A stretch of DNA of 15,107 bases from an uncultured Prevotella sp. (GCA_937877685.1 CALFGU010000173.1:1-15107), one strand, 5' to 3'; shown: positions 1-6,304, numbered from the stretch's first letter. Notes: a model not told the origin generated them from the sequence alone. Translations and numbers: made by a program.

Positions 1-392
1 ATCTTTGATTTATGAACGAAATCAGTATCCGTTAGTCGAAATGAGCGATAATCGTCATCCAACTGCCAATGCCGTTTCTCTCCCCTCTCTCTTGATATTC
101 TAATAACCGCGTTACGGACTGGAACAGCCCCGGATGGCATACGCGTAAATCCGAAGTTGTCAAGGGTGTCAGTTTCCTTGATTTCTTCATACCAATCAAA
201 AACGATTACCCTATCTTCGCCCCATCTCTTCTTGTAGATGTCAAGTGTCTCATCATTATTCCCGCATACAATAAACCACTCACCGGGATAATTAAGCTCA
301 GTAAGTGTTCTTGCGGTAAGGCATTCCGGCCTTCCTTTGGAAATAATGTAAATCGTATTTAATAGACGGAAGTCCTCAGTGGAGAGTTTCAT
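1..392 (-). CDS. TAGT-like glycosyltransferase, N-terminal part (runs off window)
   Basis: An open frame of 130 codons starts with ATG at 392 and continues past the window edge without a stop. The protein opens with a beta strand and an ISKGRPECLTARTL segment (residues 17-30), has a PVRNAV segment (91-96), and an HWQLDDDY motif with an aspartate triad at 112-114. This pattern matches fold-A glycosyltransferases of the TET/JBP-associated (TAGT) type, where the acidic triad would bind metal and the sugar nucleotide. Family members in phages are thought to add sugars to modified DNA bases; that role is inferred here. The start overlaps the end of the upstream ParB-like gene by 17 bp, so the two are probably co-transcribed and translationally coupled. 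The C-terminal part is not visible, so completeness cannot be judged. Confidence 0.7.
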   Translation of the reverse strand, partial: MKLSTEDFRLLNTIYIISKGRPECLTARTLTELNYPGEWFIVCGNNDETLDIYKKRWGEDRVIVFDWYEEIKETDTLDNFGFTRMPSGAVPVRNAVIRISRERGEKRHWQLDDDYRSFRLTDTDFVHKSK

Positions 393-1140
393 CGGTGAAG
401 TCCTTTATGATTTCGGCAAATCCATTTTCAATCAGTTGGTCTCTGTCAAGGAGAACAAGTCCGAGCCGTTCAAATACCCTCTGCTCTTTTGCGGTTGCTT
501 GATAGGCATAATAGTCAGCAATCTTTGCGAAATTGAAGTTACAAAACCACGCCTTACGGATTTCAAGCATCTTACGAAGTTCAGTATTTTCGATGGCGGC
601 CACCATCTCATCAAACTCTGTCGTCATATCATAGAGTTCTTCGATTGTATGCTCAACTTGTTTCGGCTCATAAATAATAGTACCAACATTATCAGAGTAT
701 TTACTATCAAGCCGTTCCTTTTCCTCCTTCGGTTTGGAAATATTCCAATTTACGTTTGGGCTCCAAGCGACCATCTTCGCACCTCCCCATGTTTTCAATA
801 ACTCCTGCAGTTTGACTTCATTCCACTTTCCGGAGTGTGTGTTATCCTTCTGCATGATTCTAATTTCATCCTCCTCGCTCAGATTCTCAAAAAGGAATGT
901 CGGTGCTTCTGTCATACCAATATACCTCGCGGCACGACATCTTCCTTCTCCACCAATTATAACGAGTTCCCCGGTGCGGTCACTCAAAAGGATTGGATGT
1001 GCGGTAAAATAAGTAGGGTCTTCCTTGATTGATTCAGCGAGTTTCTTGACGCTCTCGTCCGAGTGGTCTCTTGGATTTGACGGGTGGAAATGCAGTTCAT
1101 CAAGTGGACGCATTACCATTTGATTGTAGATTTGTTCCAT
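376..1140 (-). CDS. ParB-like N-terminal domain protein
   Basis: A 254-aa protein. Residues about 10-100 form a ParB/sulfiredoxin-like domain: a PLDELHFHPSNPRDHS segment near the N-terminus, then IIGGEGRCRAARYIG at 61-75, a variant of the ParB GERRxRA nucleotide-binding box, and QKDNTHSGKW at 97-106. The C-terminal half (about 140-254) is a predicted helical region of the kind seen in phage ParB-like proteins lying beside base-modification genes. Chromosomal ParB uses this fold for CTP-dependent clamp formation; in phages the domain also occurs as a nuclease or modification-associated module, and which applies here is not visible. The gene is first in a transcription unit with its own promoter (1263-1270) and a leader containing a copy of the repeated junction element. 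It overlaps the glycosyltransferase gene by 17 bp, which links their functions. ATG at 1140 directly follows the element. Confidence 0.8.
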   Translation of the reverse strand: MEQIYNQMVMRPLDELHFHPSNPRDHSDESVKKLAESIKEDPTYFTAHPILLSDRTGELVIIGGEGRCRAARYIGMTEAPTFLFENLSEEDEIRIMQKDNTHSGKWNEVKLQELLKTWGGAKMVAWSPNVNWNISKPKEEKERLDSKYSDNVGTIIYEPKQVEHTIEELYDMTTEFDEMVAAIENTELRKMLEIRKAWFCNFNFAKIADYYAYQATAKEQRVFERLGLVLLDRDQLIENGFAEIIKDFTDETLH

Positions 1141-1242
1141 TTGTTATTTTATTGAGATTTTCGTTGTAGTCGCAGTTCTGTGTTTGATAATATAATTTAT
1201 TATCTTCTGCGAGAAAGTCCGAGAAACGGCTTCTTTTGGCCG
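1141..1242 (-). repeat. Junction element copy E (leader of ParB-like gene)
   Basis: Most diverged of five copies of a ~100-bp element. On the minus strand it reads GGCCAAAAGAAGCCG at its start, then CTCGGACTTTC, an AT core, and ACGAAAATCTCAATAAAA at its end, just before ATG at 1140. The inner inverted repeat is perfect (GATAATA at 1186-1192 with TATTATC at 1198-1204). The outer stem is TCGCAG (1170-1175) with CTGCGA (1207-1212). Unlike the other copies it lies wholly inside an untranslated leader, downstream of a host-type promoter, so here it must act in the RNA or as an operator after the start site. Confidence 0.65.
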
Positions 1243-1262
1243 TCCCGTGGCCTCCCTGATTG

Positions 1263-1270
1263 CAAAGGTA
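1263..1270 (-). promoter_or_regulatory. Bacteroidetes-type promoter, -7 box TACCTTTG
   Basis: TACCTTTG on the minus strand matches the Bacteroidetes -7 consensus TAnnTTTG exactly. A TTTC at 1290-1293, 19 bp upstream, approximates the -33 TTTG. It lies between the terminator at 1319-1349 and the ParB-like gene, where a promoter is expected, and would give a leader of about 115 nt carrying junction element E. Confidence 0.65.
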
Positions 1271-1318
1271 GGATTTTTTTCTTTTAAAAGAAAAATTCTT
1301 TCTTTTTTCTGCCAGTAG

Positions 1319-1349
1319 GTAAAAGAAAAGCCGGGGATTTCTCCCCGGC
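1319..1349 (-). terminator. Rho-independent terminator
   Basis: A perfect 8-bp GC-rich stem (GCCGGGGA / TCCCCGGC, 1330-1349) with a 4-nt loop is followed on the minus strand by TTTTCTTTTA. It lies just after the 46-aa gene and ends the long transcription unit to its right. On the plus strand no T tract follows the stem, so it acts leftward only. Confidence 0.85.
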
Positions 1350-1377
1350 CCTTCCACAAAGTTCATTATTTATTATT

Positions 1378-1518
1378 TTACGATTTAGCAAAAACATTTT
1401 TTGAAAACTGCGGCCATCTTGCATTCATAAATGCTACAACTGATGCAACAACTTCATCATATTCATCTTGTGAGAGTTCTACGCCGAGTTCAATCACTAT
1501 TGTATCTCCTTCGTTCAT
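1378..1518 (-). CDS. Small hypothetical protein, 46 aa
   Basis: The frame runs from ATG at 1518 to TAA at 1378. The protein is acidic at its N-terminus (MNEGDTIVIELGVELSQDEY) followed by a predicted helix DEVVASVVAFMNARWP and a short basic tail. No family is recognised. It is preceded by AATCAGCG, the same GCG-ATG context seen before several other starts in the window (6187, 10622, 11413). It is the last gene of its operon, followed directly by a strong terminator, which supports its being real. A coding call on length alone would be weak. Confidence 0.55.
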   Translation of the reverse strand: MNEGDTIVIELGVELSQDEYDEVVASVVAFMNARWPQFSKNVFAKS

Positions 1519-1535
1519 CGCTGATTGATTTTGCA

Positions 1536-1661
1536 TTAATCAATATAAACATACCACCACATAAACTGCCTTGTGTATCCGTTGTTAAACCACCAACAGA
1601 AATCACGACGCATTCCGAACTCTACTTTTCCAATCTTGAAACTAAAGATATAATCACCCAT
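1536..1661 (-). CDS. Small aromatic-rich hypothetical protein, 41 aa
   Basis: ATG at 1661 is preceded by AAGGAGG (1670-1676) with an ideal 8-nt spacer, and the frame ends with TAA at 1536. The peptide is rich in aromatic residues: FCWWFNNGYTRQFMWWYVYID occupies its second half in one block, with four tryptophans. No family is recognised. The SD lies inside the last codons of the upstream gene (stop at 1665), leaving 3 nt between them, typical of coupled phage genes. The composition could suit membrane or protein-surface binding, but there is no clear hydrophobic transmembrane span. Confidence 0.6.
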   Translation of the reverse strand: MGDYIFSFKIGKVEFGMRRDFCWWFNNGYTRQFMWWYVYID

Positions 1662-1664
1662 GTC

Positions 1665-1880
1665 TTACTCCTCCTTTCCTGCATTAAGTCCAAGTTCGTA
1701 GAAGTGTCGAGCAATGTTCGTCAGTATTGACAATGTTGGCTGGTCGCTTGTTATATATGCGAAGTTCTCGGAGTAATACCGCTTAATCTCTTCCATCAGT
1801 TCGTCCAATGTTTTGCTGATACCAGTGGTGCTAATTTGGTATAGCCCTTCATATCCTGATATATCTTTCCATTCTTCCAT
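1665..1880 (-). CDS. NUMOD4-motif miniprotein, 71 aa
   Basis: The first 20 residues (EEWKDISGYEGLYQISTTG) are a clear NUMOD4 motif, normally the DNA-binding N-terminus of HNH homing endonucleases in phages. After residue 20 the homology stops: NUMOD4 normally runs on with a basic GRVKS-type strand and an HNH domain, but here an unrelated helical segment follows (SKTLDELMEEIKRYY... to ...ARHFYELGLNAGKEE). No HNH residues are present. It is therefore either a relic of a homing endonuclease fused to another small phage protein, or a free DNA-binding module. It lies between the 121-aa gene (start-stop gap of 1 bp) and the 41-aa gene in the same operon. Confidence 0.7.
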   Translation of the reverse strand: MEEWKDISGYEGLYQISTTGISKTLDELMEEIKRYYSENFAYITSDQPTLSILTNIARHFYELGLNAGKEE

Positions 1881-1881
1881 T

Positions 1882-2247
1882 TTAGTAGATGTTTAAGTTT
1901 GTACAATCTATAGCTAAACCCTTTTCGATGAGATTGCGAAAATCGAAGTGATGAGCGTTGAGCCAATCAGTCAATTTTGCGCATTCATGTGACTCTGCTT
2001 CTCTACCATAGAATGTCTTTACTTGTCCCGATATTTCATCATATTCTTTCTTTTCTTCCTCGGTCATACTTAACATTGGGCGGAGATAGGGTTTGATGTT
2101 ATATTCTTCTATAAGAAATTTTATTTCTTCGACATTGTGATTAAAAATATTTATGTCAAAATTATTTTTAACATTCTTAACCTTTACTCCATAAGGTAAC
2201 CTTGCGCAAAGGTCTTTAATCAATAATTGTTTTTCTTCCTGTGTCAT
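1882..2247 (-). CDS. Conserved phage-type hypothetical protein, 121 aa
   Basis: Soluble, mixed alpha/beta protein with no signal or transmembrane segment. It has recognisable blocks DLCARLPYGVKV (12-23), KPYLRPMLSMTEEEKKEY (52-69) and a C-terminal DWLNAHHFDFRNLIEKGLAI. From memory these blocks recur in proteins of Bacteroides and Prevotella prophages that have no assigned function; that is recall, not a search. ATG at 2247 has only a weak, distant purine-rich sequence upstream. Its stop is 1 bp before the NUMOD4 gene start. Confidence 0.75.
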   Translation of the reverse strand: MTQEEKQLLIKDLCARLPYGVKVKNVKNNFDINIFNHNVEEIKFLIEEYNIKPYLRPMLSMTEEEKKEYDEISGQVKTFYGREAESHECAKLTDWLNAHHFDFRNLIEKGLAIDCTNLNIY

Positions 2248-2283
2248 AATGTTTCTATATATTTTCCTTTAACATTATTCGCT

Positions 2284-2643
2284 CTAAAGTTCTATAAGAA
2301 TTGATTCTTCTCTTTCATTCAAAAGGGAAATGGCCTGAATGTATCCCTCTCTCTTTCCTTCAAGATAATTATACATACATACCGAGCCCGTTGCTCTTAT
2401 TATTTTCATTGCTTTCTCTACGCACTCTTTGCGTTTTTCGAGAACTGCAATGATTGCTTTTTCCTTTGTCATTTCGCTATTTCCTTGGTGCTGGTTGTGC
2501 ATCTCCGAGAATCTCTGAGATTCGATGAACTGCGGATAGTATTGTAGGAGTTCCTTCTTGGACATTCGCATCAATTCTTCGTGCGTGAATCGGTAATCCT
2601 TCACATCACGAACGATTGATTTAATAATATCTTCTTTCTTCAT
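2284..2643 (-). CDS. Hypothetical protein, 119 aa
   Basis: Predicted all-helical, charged protein (KKEDIIKSIVRDVKD..., SKKELLQYYPQFIES, EKAIIAVLEKRKECVEKAMKI) with no recognised family. The middle segment MTKEKAIIAVLEKR begins at an internal methionine (position 58) that could be a second start. The upstream SD (2668-2674) sits 24 nt from ATG 2643, too far for normal use, and instead is well spaced for a three-codon ORF at 2649-2660. The gene follows the kinase-repeat gene by 38 bp and is followed by the 121-aa gene after 36 bp. Confidence 0.65.
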   Translation of the reverse strand: MKKEDIIKSIVRDVKDYRFTHEELMRMSKKELLQYYPQFIESQRFSEMHNQHQGNSEMTKEKAIIAVLEKRKECVEKAMKIIRATGSVCMYNYLEGKREGYIQAISLLNEREESILIEL

Positions 2644-2648
2644 AAGTT

Positions 2649-2660
2649 TTAGAATTTCAT
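2649..2660 (-). other. Minigene ATG-AAA-TTC-TAA behind a strong SD
   Basis: A strong SD (AAGGAGG, 2668-2674) is followed after 7 nt by ATG, two codons and TAA, ending 5 nt before ATG 2643. The SD spacing fits the minigene, not the 119-aa gene. It may deliver terminating ribosomes to the real start by re-initiation, or it may be coincidence. Confidence 0.3.
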
Positions 2661-2681
2661 TTGATTTCCTCCTTTCTTGCG

Positions 2682-3803
2682 TTAATCCATTGTAGCCTTT
2701 GGCAGTTGCTCATACCACTGTCTCGCCGCATTTGGATACTGATAGAACATCCTCGCCATAAAAGCCATAGCACCCTTGACTGAAACACTTTCCGGGTAGC
2801 TGTGCCTTGCCTTATAAGCATCTATCTTTTCGGCAAACTTATCCAAATCCACCTCCATCTGCTCCTCGCTGGGTTTCCAATGAGGCTGATACTTTTCGAC
2901 ATACCGCATAATCTTCTCCCAATCTCCAATGAAAAAAGCATGTTCAATATCTTCGCATTCACCATTTGATAAGCACATCTTTCCATTTGGCCTATTCTCA
3001 TCAAGATATTGCATAAATGCTATTGCCATTGTACGCCTTGCGGTTTCAAAACCATCTTTGTAAAACTCTTTTTCTTGTTTCGGTTGGGATTTGAGTTTTG
3101 GCAATAGCCAATTACGCATTTCCTCGTAATCGTTTGCCATGCTAATAGATTCTAATAGTCTCACCAACATCTTATCATCTTCCTCGCTCCACTCTGCGGG
3201 CTTCTGAACTTGTGCTACATCATACCAACCACGCTCAACATATTCTTTACGCTCATTTATTACATCCTGATTTTCTTTAATAATGTTTGCAAAAACAGTT
3301 AAGGGGCTCTTACAATAAGGCTTGTCGTTTTGTCCTACCGGACATTCATCATAGTTGCAAAAGAAACAAGCAGCATCACTTCTTGATTCTACACGTAGTA
3401 TCCAGTGTTCAAGAGTTTCTTCGTTATGCAGAATCGCGACATTCTCTCCAATAAAAGATTCGTGATACTTATCCCAATTTTCTGATAGATTTTCAATGAA
3501 TCGTTCAGTATTACCACGCTTCTTGTAGAGTTCCTTATAATACTCTTTATTCTCTTTGTCTGGAAATACTGTGATACAATGAAAACAATAATCATGTCCA
3601 AGTATCTCTTTCAGTTTCTTACGAAGTTCAATGTGACAAGAAACAAGTACACAATATCCTTGATTAGAGTAATGGATAGCACATTTAGCATATCTCTCCC
3701 AATCTTTCTCAAATGGCGTAGATTCTAAATCCATAAATCTTGGATACATTCTACCAAGATAGGATTTTCCAATTCCAGCAAAACCACATATAATCATAAT
3801 CAT
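2682..3803 (-). CDS. P-loop nucleotide-kinase-like domain fused to W-S-E-E-D repeat region, 373 aa
   Basis: Residues 1-135 are a P-loop kinase domain: Walker A GFAGIGKS (7-14), an acidic DLEST segment that may replace the usual D-S/D-D motif, VLVSCHIELRKKLKE as a core strand plus helix, and a lid-like YKKRGNTERFIENL with the arginine expected in phage nucleotide-kinase-like proteins. The likely substrate is a nucleotide, but this is inference. Next comes a cysteine cluster (CFFCNYDECPVGQ), which may bind metal. The rest is built of short modules: QKPAEWSEEDDKML, KSQPKQEKEFYKDGFETARR and HWKPSEEQMEVDLDKF, ending QWYEQLPKA. The same modules occur in the adjacent 441-aa protein. The start ATG follows the previous stop by 5 bp; a second in-frame ATG lies 2 codons later. 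Confidence 0.7.
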   Translation of the reverse strand: MIMIICGFAGIGKSYLGRMYPRFMDLESTPFEKDWERYAKCAIHYSNQGYCVLVSCHIELRKKLKEILGHDYCFHCITVFPDKENKEYYKELYKKRGNTERFIENLSENWDKYHESFIGENVAILHNEETLEHWILRVESRSDAACFFCNYDECPVGQNDKPYCKSPLTVFANIIKENQDVINERKEYVERGWYDVAQVQKPAEWSEEDDKMLVRLLESISMANDYEEMRNWLLPKLKSQPKQEKEFYKDGFETARRTMAIAFMQYLDENRPNGKMCLSNGECEDIEHAFFIGDWEKIMRYVEKYQPHWKPSEEQMEVDLDKFAEKIDAYKARHSYPESVSVKGAMAFMARMFYQYPNAARQWYEQLPKATMD

Positions 3804-3808
3804 TTACA

Positions 3809-5134
3809 TTAAATTTTGGAGTTCTTTATATAAATCAATTTTTTAAGGTCTCCAATCAATGATTTCAGTATTCTTTTCTCTCCGAGTGTCATATAAGAGC
3901 CAAGTTGGCTCTCAAGAAATGCCATCTGTTCCTTGTTTGGTTTCCAAGCCTTACCACCAAACGCAGCATCATTGAATCCTTTGGTGTATTCTTCCGAGCG
4001 AATTTTCTTAATATCTTCCTCGCTCCACTCTTGCTTTGGCTGAAGATTGAACCTTTCGGGAAGATGTTTGAGAAAATCCGCATAAGTCAGATATCCATAT
4101 TGATGGAGAGTGCAAATACAACCATTCAAGTTCATTTTATCCTCCTCACTCCACTCGGTGGGCTTCTGAACTTTCTGCTTTTCGAGAATTAAGGGTTTTA
4201 CCACATTTCGTAGCCAATTCTCCATTGCTTTTGAGAGATTGTAGTCATGAGTATTACCCTGTTTCTTTGCAACCTCTGCATGAAGAGAGTATCTGCTTAT
4301 GACAGTGTTAATCATATATTCATCGTCCCACCCTCCATGTACCCAGTTAGGGATTTTGAGTTCTGGTTCAATAAGCTTCTGTTCCATTGTTGCTTCAACG
4401 TACTTTATTACTTCTTTGTCTGGTTTTTCTCCAATATGTGTGGCATACCACCCGTGTCTTTTTAGAGCATGATGTAAAGATGCAGGGATATAGTCATCAC
4501 AAATACCATAATCTGGTTCAGCAGTTCCAGATTCTTCTGCGGGCTTCTGCTTATCAGAATCTATAGAAAGTTTAGCCAAATCATTACACAAATGATAAAT
4601 ATCATACTCAAGTTCTGGCAACTTGACTTCATAAACATCACAGAGAGCCTTGAACCTTTTTACATATTCTTCTTTGGATAGTTTCTCTGCGGGCTTCTGT
4701 TCTGCTTTACCTTTCCAAAAACCTTTGTCATACTGTTCTGCGAGAAGGGCGTTCCACTCTTTTGAATTTCGCTTGATATATTCTGCTTCTTTCTGCTTTT
4801 CGGAAGGTATGTCGCACCACATAACCACGGGTGGATTATCTTCGTTGGATTTGTCACAATCATCATACATAGAAACCTCCCACGAGTTGCTTCCCTTATA
4901 ATACCGTCCGATAAAGAAATTACCAATAGCATCCTTGCATATTACTTCTCTCGTGTTATCAGGCAAAGAATCCTTTACTTTATGCCAGCTATCTTCTAAT
5001 TTGGAGTTTTCTTTCTGCTTTTTGAGGTAGGCAATCCAATCCTTCATTCTGATTCTTTCGGTTTCAGTCATAGCACCCCTCGCATATATTGTTTGCAGGG
5101 CTTCTTTATATGCTTTTTCGTAGTCCATATACAT
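3809..5134 (-). CDS. DUF551-like domain plus W-S-E-E-D/K-P repeat protein, 441 aa
   Basis: Modular soluble protein. Residues about 48-112 resemble DUF551: W followed by KVKDSLPDNTREVICKD, then FIGRYYKGSNSWEV and a final VVMWCDIP. The remainder carries repeated linkers (QKPAEKLSKEE, QKPAEESG, QKPTEWSEEDKMNL, PKQEWSEEDIKKIR) and a W-K-P-N-K-E-Q-M-x-x-L motif, the same vocabulary as the neighbouring kinase-repeat protein. Each linker precedes a helical block of 30-50 residues. Such repeats recur in large Bacteroidales phage proteins of unknown function (recall, not a search). It is preceded by a UUCG hairpin (5145-5160) and followed after 5 bp by the kinase gene. ATG at 5134 or 5128 are both possible. 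Confidence 0.7.
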   Translation of the reverse strand: MYMDYEKAYKEALQTIYARGAMTETERIRMKDWIAYLKKQKENSKLEDSWHKVKDSLPDNTREVICKDAIGNFFIGRYYKGSNSWEVSMYDDCDKSNEDNPPVVMWCDIPSEKQKEAEYIKRNSKEWNALLAEQYDKGFWKGKAEQKPAEKLSKEEYVKRFKALCDVYEVKLPELEYDIYHLCNDLAKLSIDSDKQKPAEESGTAEPDYGICDDYIPASLHHALKRHGWYATHIGEKPDKEVIKYVEATMEQKLIEPELKIPNWVHGGWDDEYMINTVISRYSLHAEVAKKQGNTHDYNLSKAMENWLRNVVKPLILEKQKVQKPTEWSEEDKMNLNGCICTLHQYGYLTYADFLKHLPERFNLQPKQEWSEEDIKKIRSEEYTKGFNDAAFGGKAWKPNKEQMAFLESQLGSYMTLGEKRILKSLIGDLKKLIYIKNSKI

Positions 5135-5144
5135 AATACGTTAG

Positions 5145-5160
5145 GGGGCCGAAGCCCCCA
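5145..5160 (-). other. UUCG-tetraloop hairpin between genes
   Basis: On the minus strand GGGGGC-TTCG-GCCCCC forms a 6-bp stem with the extra-stable cUUCGg tetraloop. It lies between the stop of the two-helix membrane protein (5164) and ATG 5134. No T tract follows, so a full terminator is unlikely; an mRNA stabiliser, processing site or partial attenuator is more plausible. Confidence 0.6.
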
Positions 5161-5163
5161 TCA

Positions 5164-5364
5164 TTAAACAAACAACAACACAATCCCGGCAATCAAGCAG
5201 GCAGGGATTACAAGTAAGAAGAAAAGATGGATGTGGATGGGACCATAGGGCTTCTTAAAGGAAACACTCAACGGCTTAAACCACTCCTTCTTGTTCGCTA
5301 CCACATAAAAGGAGAGCAGAACAAGCGCAAATGTGATGAGGATAATAGGAGTAAATAAATCCAT
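5164..5364 (-). CDS. Two-helix inner-membrane protein, 66 aa
   Basis: Two hydrophobic spans are clear: residues about 4-24 (FTPIILITFALVLLSFYVVA) and about 46-65 (IHLFFLLVIPACLIAGIVLL). They are joined by a short basic, aromatic loop NKKEWFKPLSVSFKKPYGP. No signal cleavage site is seen. No family is recognised; phage two-helix proteins of this size include holin-like, spanin-related and superinfection-exclusion proteins, but early-region location makes lysis less likely. A weak promoter box (TAACTTTG, 5406-5413) lies in the last codons of the upstream gene. Confidence 0.65.
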   Translation of the reverse strand: MDLFTPIILITFALVLLSFYVVANKKEWFKPLSVSFKKPYGPIHIHLFFLLVIPACLIAGIVLLFV

Positions 5365-5405
5365 AATGGGTGTAATTAAAAGTTAAACATAATGGAATAT
5401 CCGTA

Positions 5406-5413
5406 CAAAGTTA
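5406..5413 (-). promoter_or_regulatory. Possible -7 box TAACTTTG
   Basis: TAACTTTG fits TAnnTTTG and overlaps the stop codon of the 54-aa gene, 42 bp before the membrane-protein start. No TTTG-like -33 box is present at 19-21 bp, so it could be chance. Confidence 0.3.
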
Positions 5414-5575
5414 AGAAATTTCTTCAATTCTGTAACTCATAATATCCGGCTCATTGAGCCCATACCAACTAATGACCGCCTGCCTATCCCTTGCGTAGCA
5501 ATCTTGTTCGATTCTTCGCTTCTGTCCGTTACTAATTTCAACGAACGTGACATGAAATAGTTTTGTCGTTTCCAT
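5411..5575 (-). CDS. Small hypothetical protein, 54 aa
   Basis: ATG at 5575 overlaps the stop of the zinc-ribbon gene (TAATG), and the frame runs to TAA at 5411. The sequence (METTKLFHVTFVEISNGQKR... then DRQAVISWYGLNEPDIMSYR) has the alternating pattern of a small beta-alpha-beta protein, beginning with a beta strand and ending with IEEIS. No family is recognised. The stop-start overlap with a convincing upstream gene and the protein-like composition support it. Confidence 0.65.
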   Translation of the reverse strand: METTKLFHVTFVEISNGQKRRIEQDCYARDRQAVISWYGLNEPDIMSYRIEEIS

Positions 5576-5814
5576 TACTTATAAGATTTAGTTCCTATAA
5601 ACTGCTCAATTTTGATGTAGGTCGTAACCTTTCCAAGTCTATCCTTGACCGAAATAATGTTCCTCGTATTACAATGGGGACACCGAAGGGATTTTACCAC
5701 TATGTCAGTCGCATCAAGCCAGTCGTTCTCCGTGAGGATGTCATCCTTATTGAACTCAACTTGTTCTCCGCAGGACGGGCAAATCATTTTGCGGTCTAAA
5801 ATCTTATCATTCAT
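5575..5814 (-). CDS. Zinc-ribbon protein, 79 aa
   Basis: Two CxxC knuckles, CPSC at 12-15 and CPHC at 45-48, form a probable four-cysteine zinc ribbon. They are separated by a 29-residue acidic, helical insert (NKDDILTENDWLDATDIVVK). After the second knuckle come a short NTRN-IISV strand and a basic C-terminus. Such ribbons in phage early regions bind nucleic acid or partner proteins; no specific role can be assigned. The start overlaps the 32-aa membrane gene (stop 5807), and the stop overlaps the next ATG. Confidence 0.75.
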   Translation of the reverse strand: MNDKILDRKMICPSCGEQVEFNKDDILTENDWLDATDIVVKSLRCPHCNTRNIISVKDRLGKVTTYIKIEQFIGTKSYK

Positions 5815-5905
5815 TGTCTGTCCTCCGCTTGATAATGTAGTCTGAAATTTTGAACACCGCCAAAAAGAAGCAGACTATAACGATTGATGTAACAAGTTCT
5901 TCCAT
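5807..5905 (-). CDS. Single-span membrane miniprotein, 32 aa
   Basis: ATG at 5905 lies 8 nt after AGGAGG (5914-5919), a near-perfect SD. The frame ends at TGA 5807, overlapping the zinc-ribbon start. The peptide MEELVTSIVIVCFFLAVFKI is one transmembrane helix with an acidic N-terminus, followed by a basic cytoplasmic-type tail (SDYIIKRRTDNE). Its layout is like the 35-aa protein at 10636-10743. Function unknown. Confidence 0.6.
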   Translation of the reverse strand: MEELVTSIVIVCFFLAVFKISDYIIKRRTDNE

Positions 5906-5917
5906 TGCCGTGCCCTC

Positions 5918-6187
5918 CTACTCATACCAATATCTGCGTACCCTTACGATTCCCCCGTAGCGCGTGCCCACGAAGATGTCAGCCCTCCGAGCCGTGTACC
6001 CGGTAATTTCTTCGATTCGCTTAATGATTGCCGAAAGCCGAGTGAATCCGAACTCATTGATAGCCTCCAGCGAGGTTATTCCCCGTCCTGGCTTGCTCTT
6101 GATGTAGTGCCAAATGACTTCCCATTGTGCCTTGAATCTCTCCCCGGTTTCCGGGTTAATTCCGTAGATGTTTTTCTTTGTTTTCAT
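5918..6187 (-). CDS. Winged-helix/HTH DNA-binding protein, 89 aa
   Basis: The core KPGRGITSLEAINEFGFTRLSAIIKRIEEITGYTAR (residues about 32-67) matches phage helix-turn-helix domains of the HTH_39 type, in which G-I-T-S-L-E-A begins helix 2 and T-R-L-S-A lies in the recognition helix. A basic wing region (RRADIFVGTRYGGIVRVRRYWYE) follows. A WEVIWHYIKS helix precedes the domain. It is probably a small transcriptional regulator, possibly of the operon it sits in or of the repeated junction elements. ATG at 6187 has the AACAAAGCG context. The 114-bp leader upstream holds an 8-bp inverted repeat and junction element A. Confidence 0.75.
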   Translation of the reverse strand: MKTKKNIYGINPETGERFKAQWEVIWHYIKSKPGRGITSLEAINEFGFTRLSAIIKRIEEITGYTARRADIFVGTRYGGIVRVRRYWYE

Positions 6188-6224
6188 CGCTTTGTTATTT
6201 TAAATGTTAAACTGGTTTTCTTAA

Positions 6225-6304
6225 AAGGGTCGAACGGATGGCATTTTGAGAAATCAAACTTTCGTAAACCCGTTACTCTGTTCAACTTATTATGTCCGAC
6301 CCTT
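6225..6304 (-). promoter_or_regulatory. Leader inverted repeat AAGGGTCG / CGACCCTT
   Basis: Perfect 8-bp arms at 6225-6232 and 6297-6304 enclose 64 nt between junction element A and the HTH gene. The leftmost arm is followed on the minus strand by TTTTAAG, so the stem could end transcription weakly or hide the leader. No ORF is seen inside. Confidence 0.4.

Noticed and set aside
379..801. 140-codon plus-strand ORF
   Set aside because: Antisense to the ParB-like gene; no motif or start signal.
1100..1366. 88- and 71-codon minus-strand ORFs across the ParB leader
   Set aside because: They run through a terminator, promoter and junction element; lysine/phenylalanine-rich low-complexity translation of AT-rich control DNA.
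5145..5160. UUCG hairpin as a full terminator
   Set aside because: The stem is strong but no T tract follows on the minus strand, so only a hairpin is annotated.
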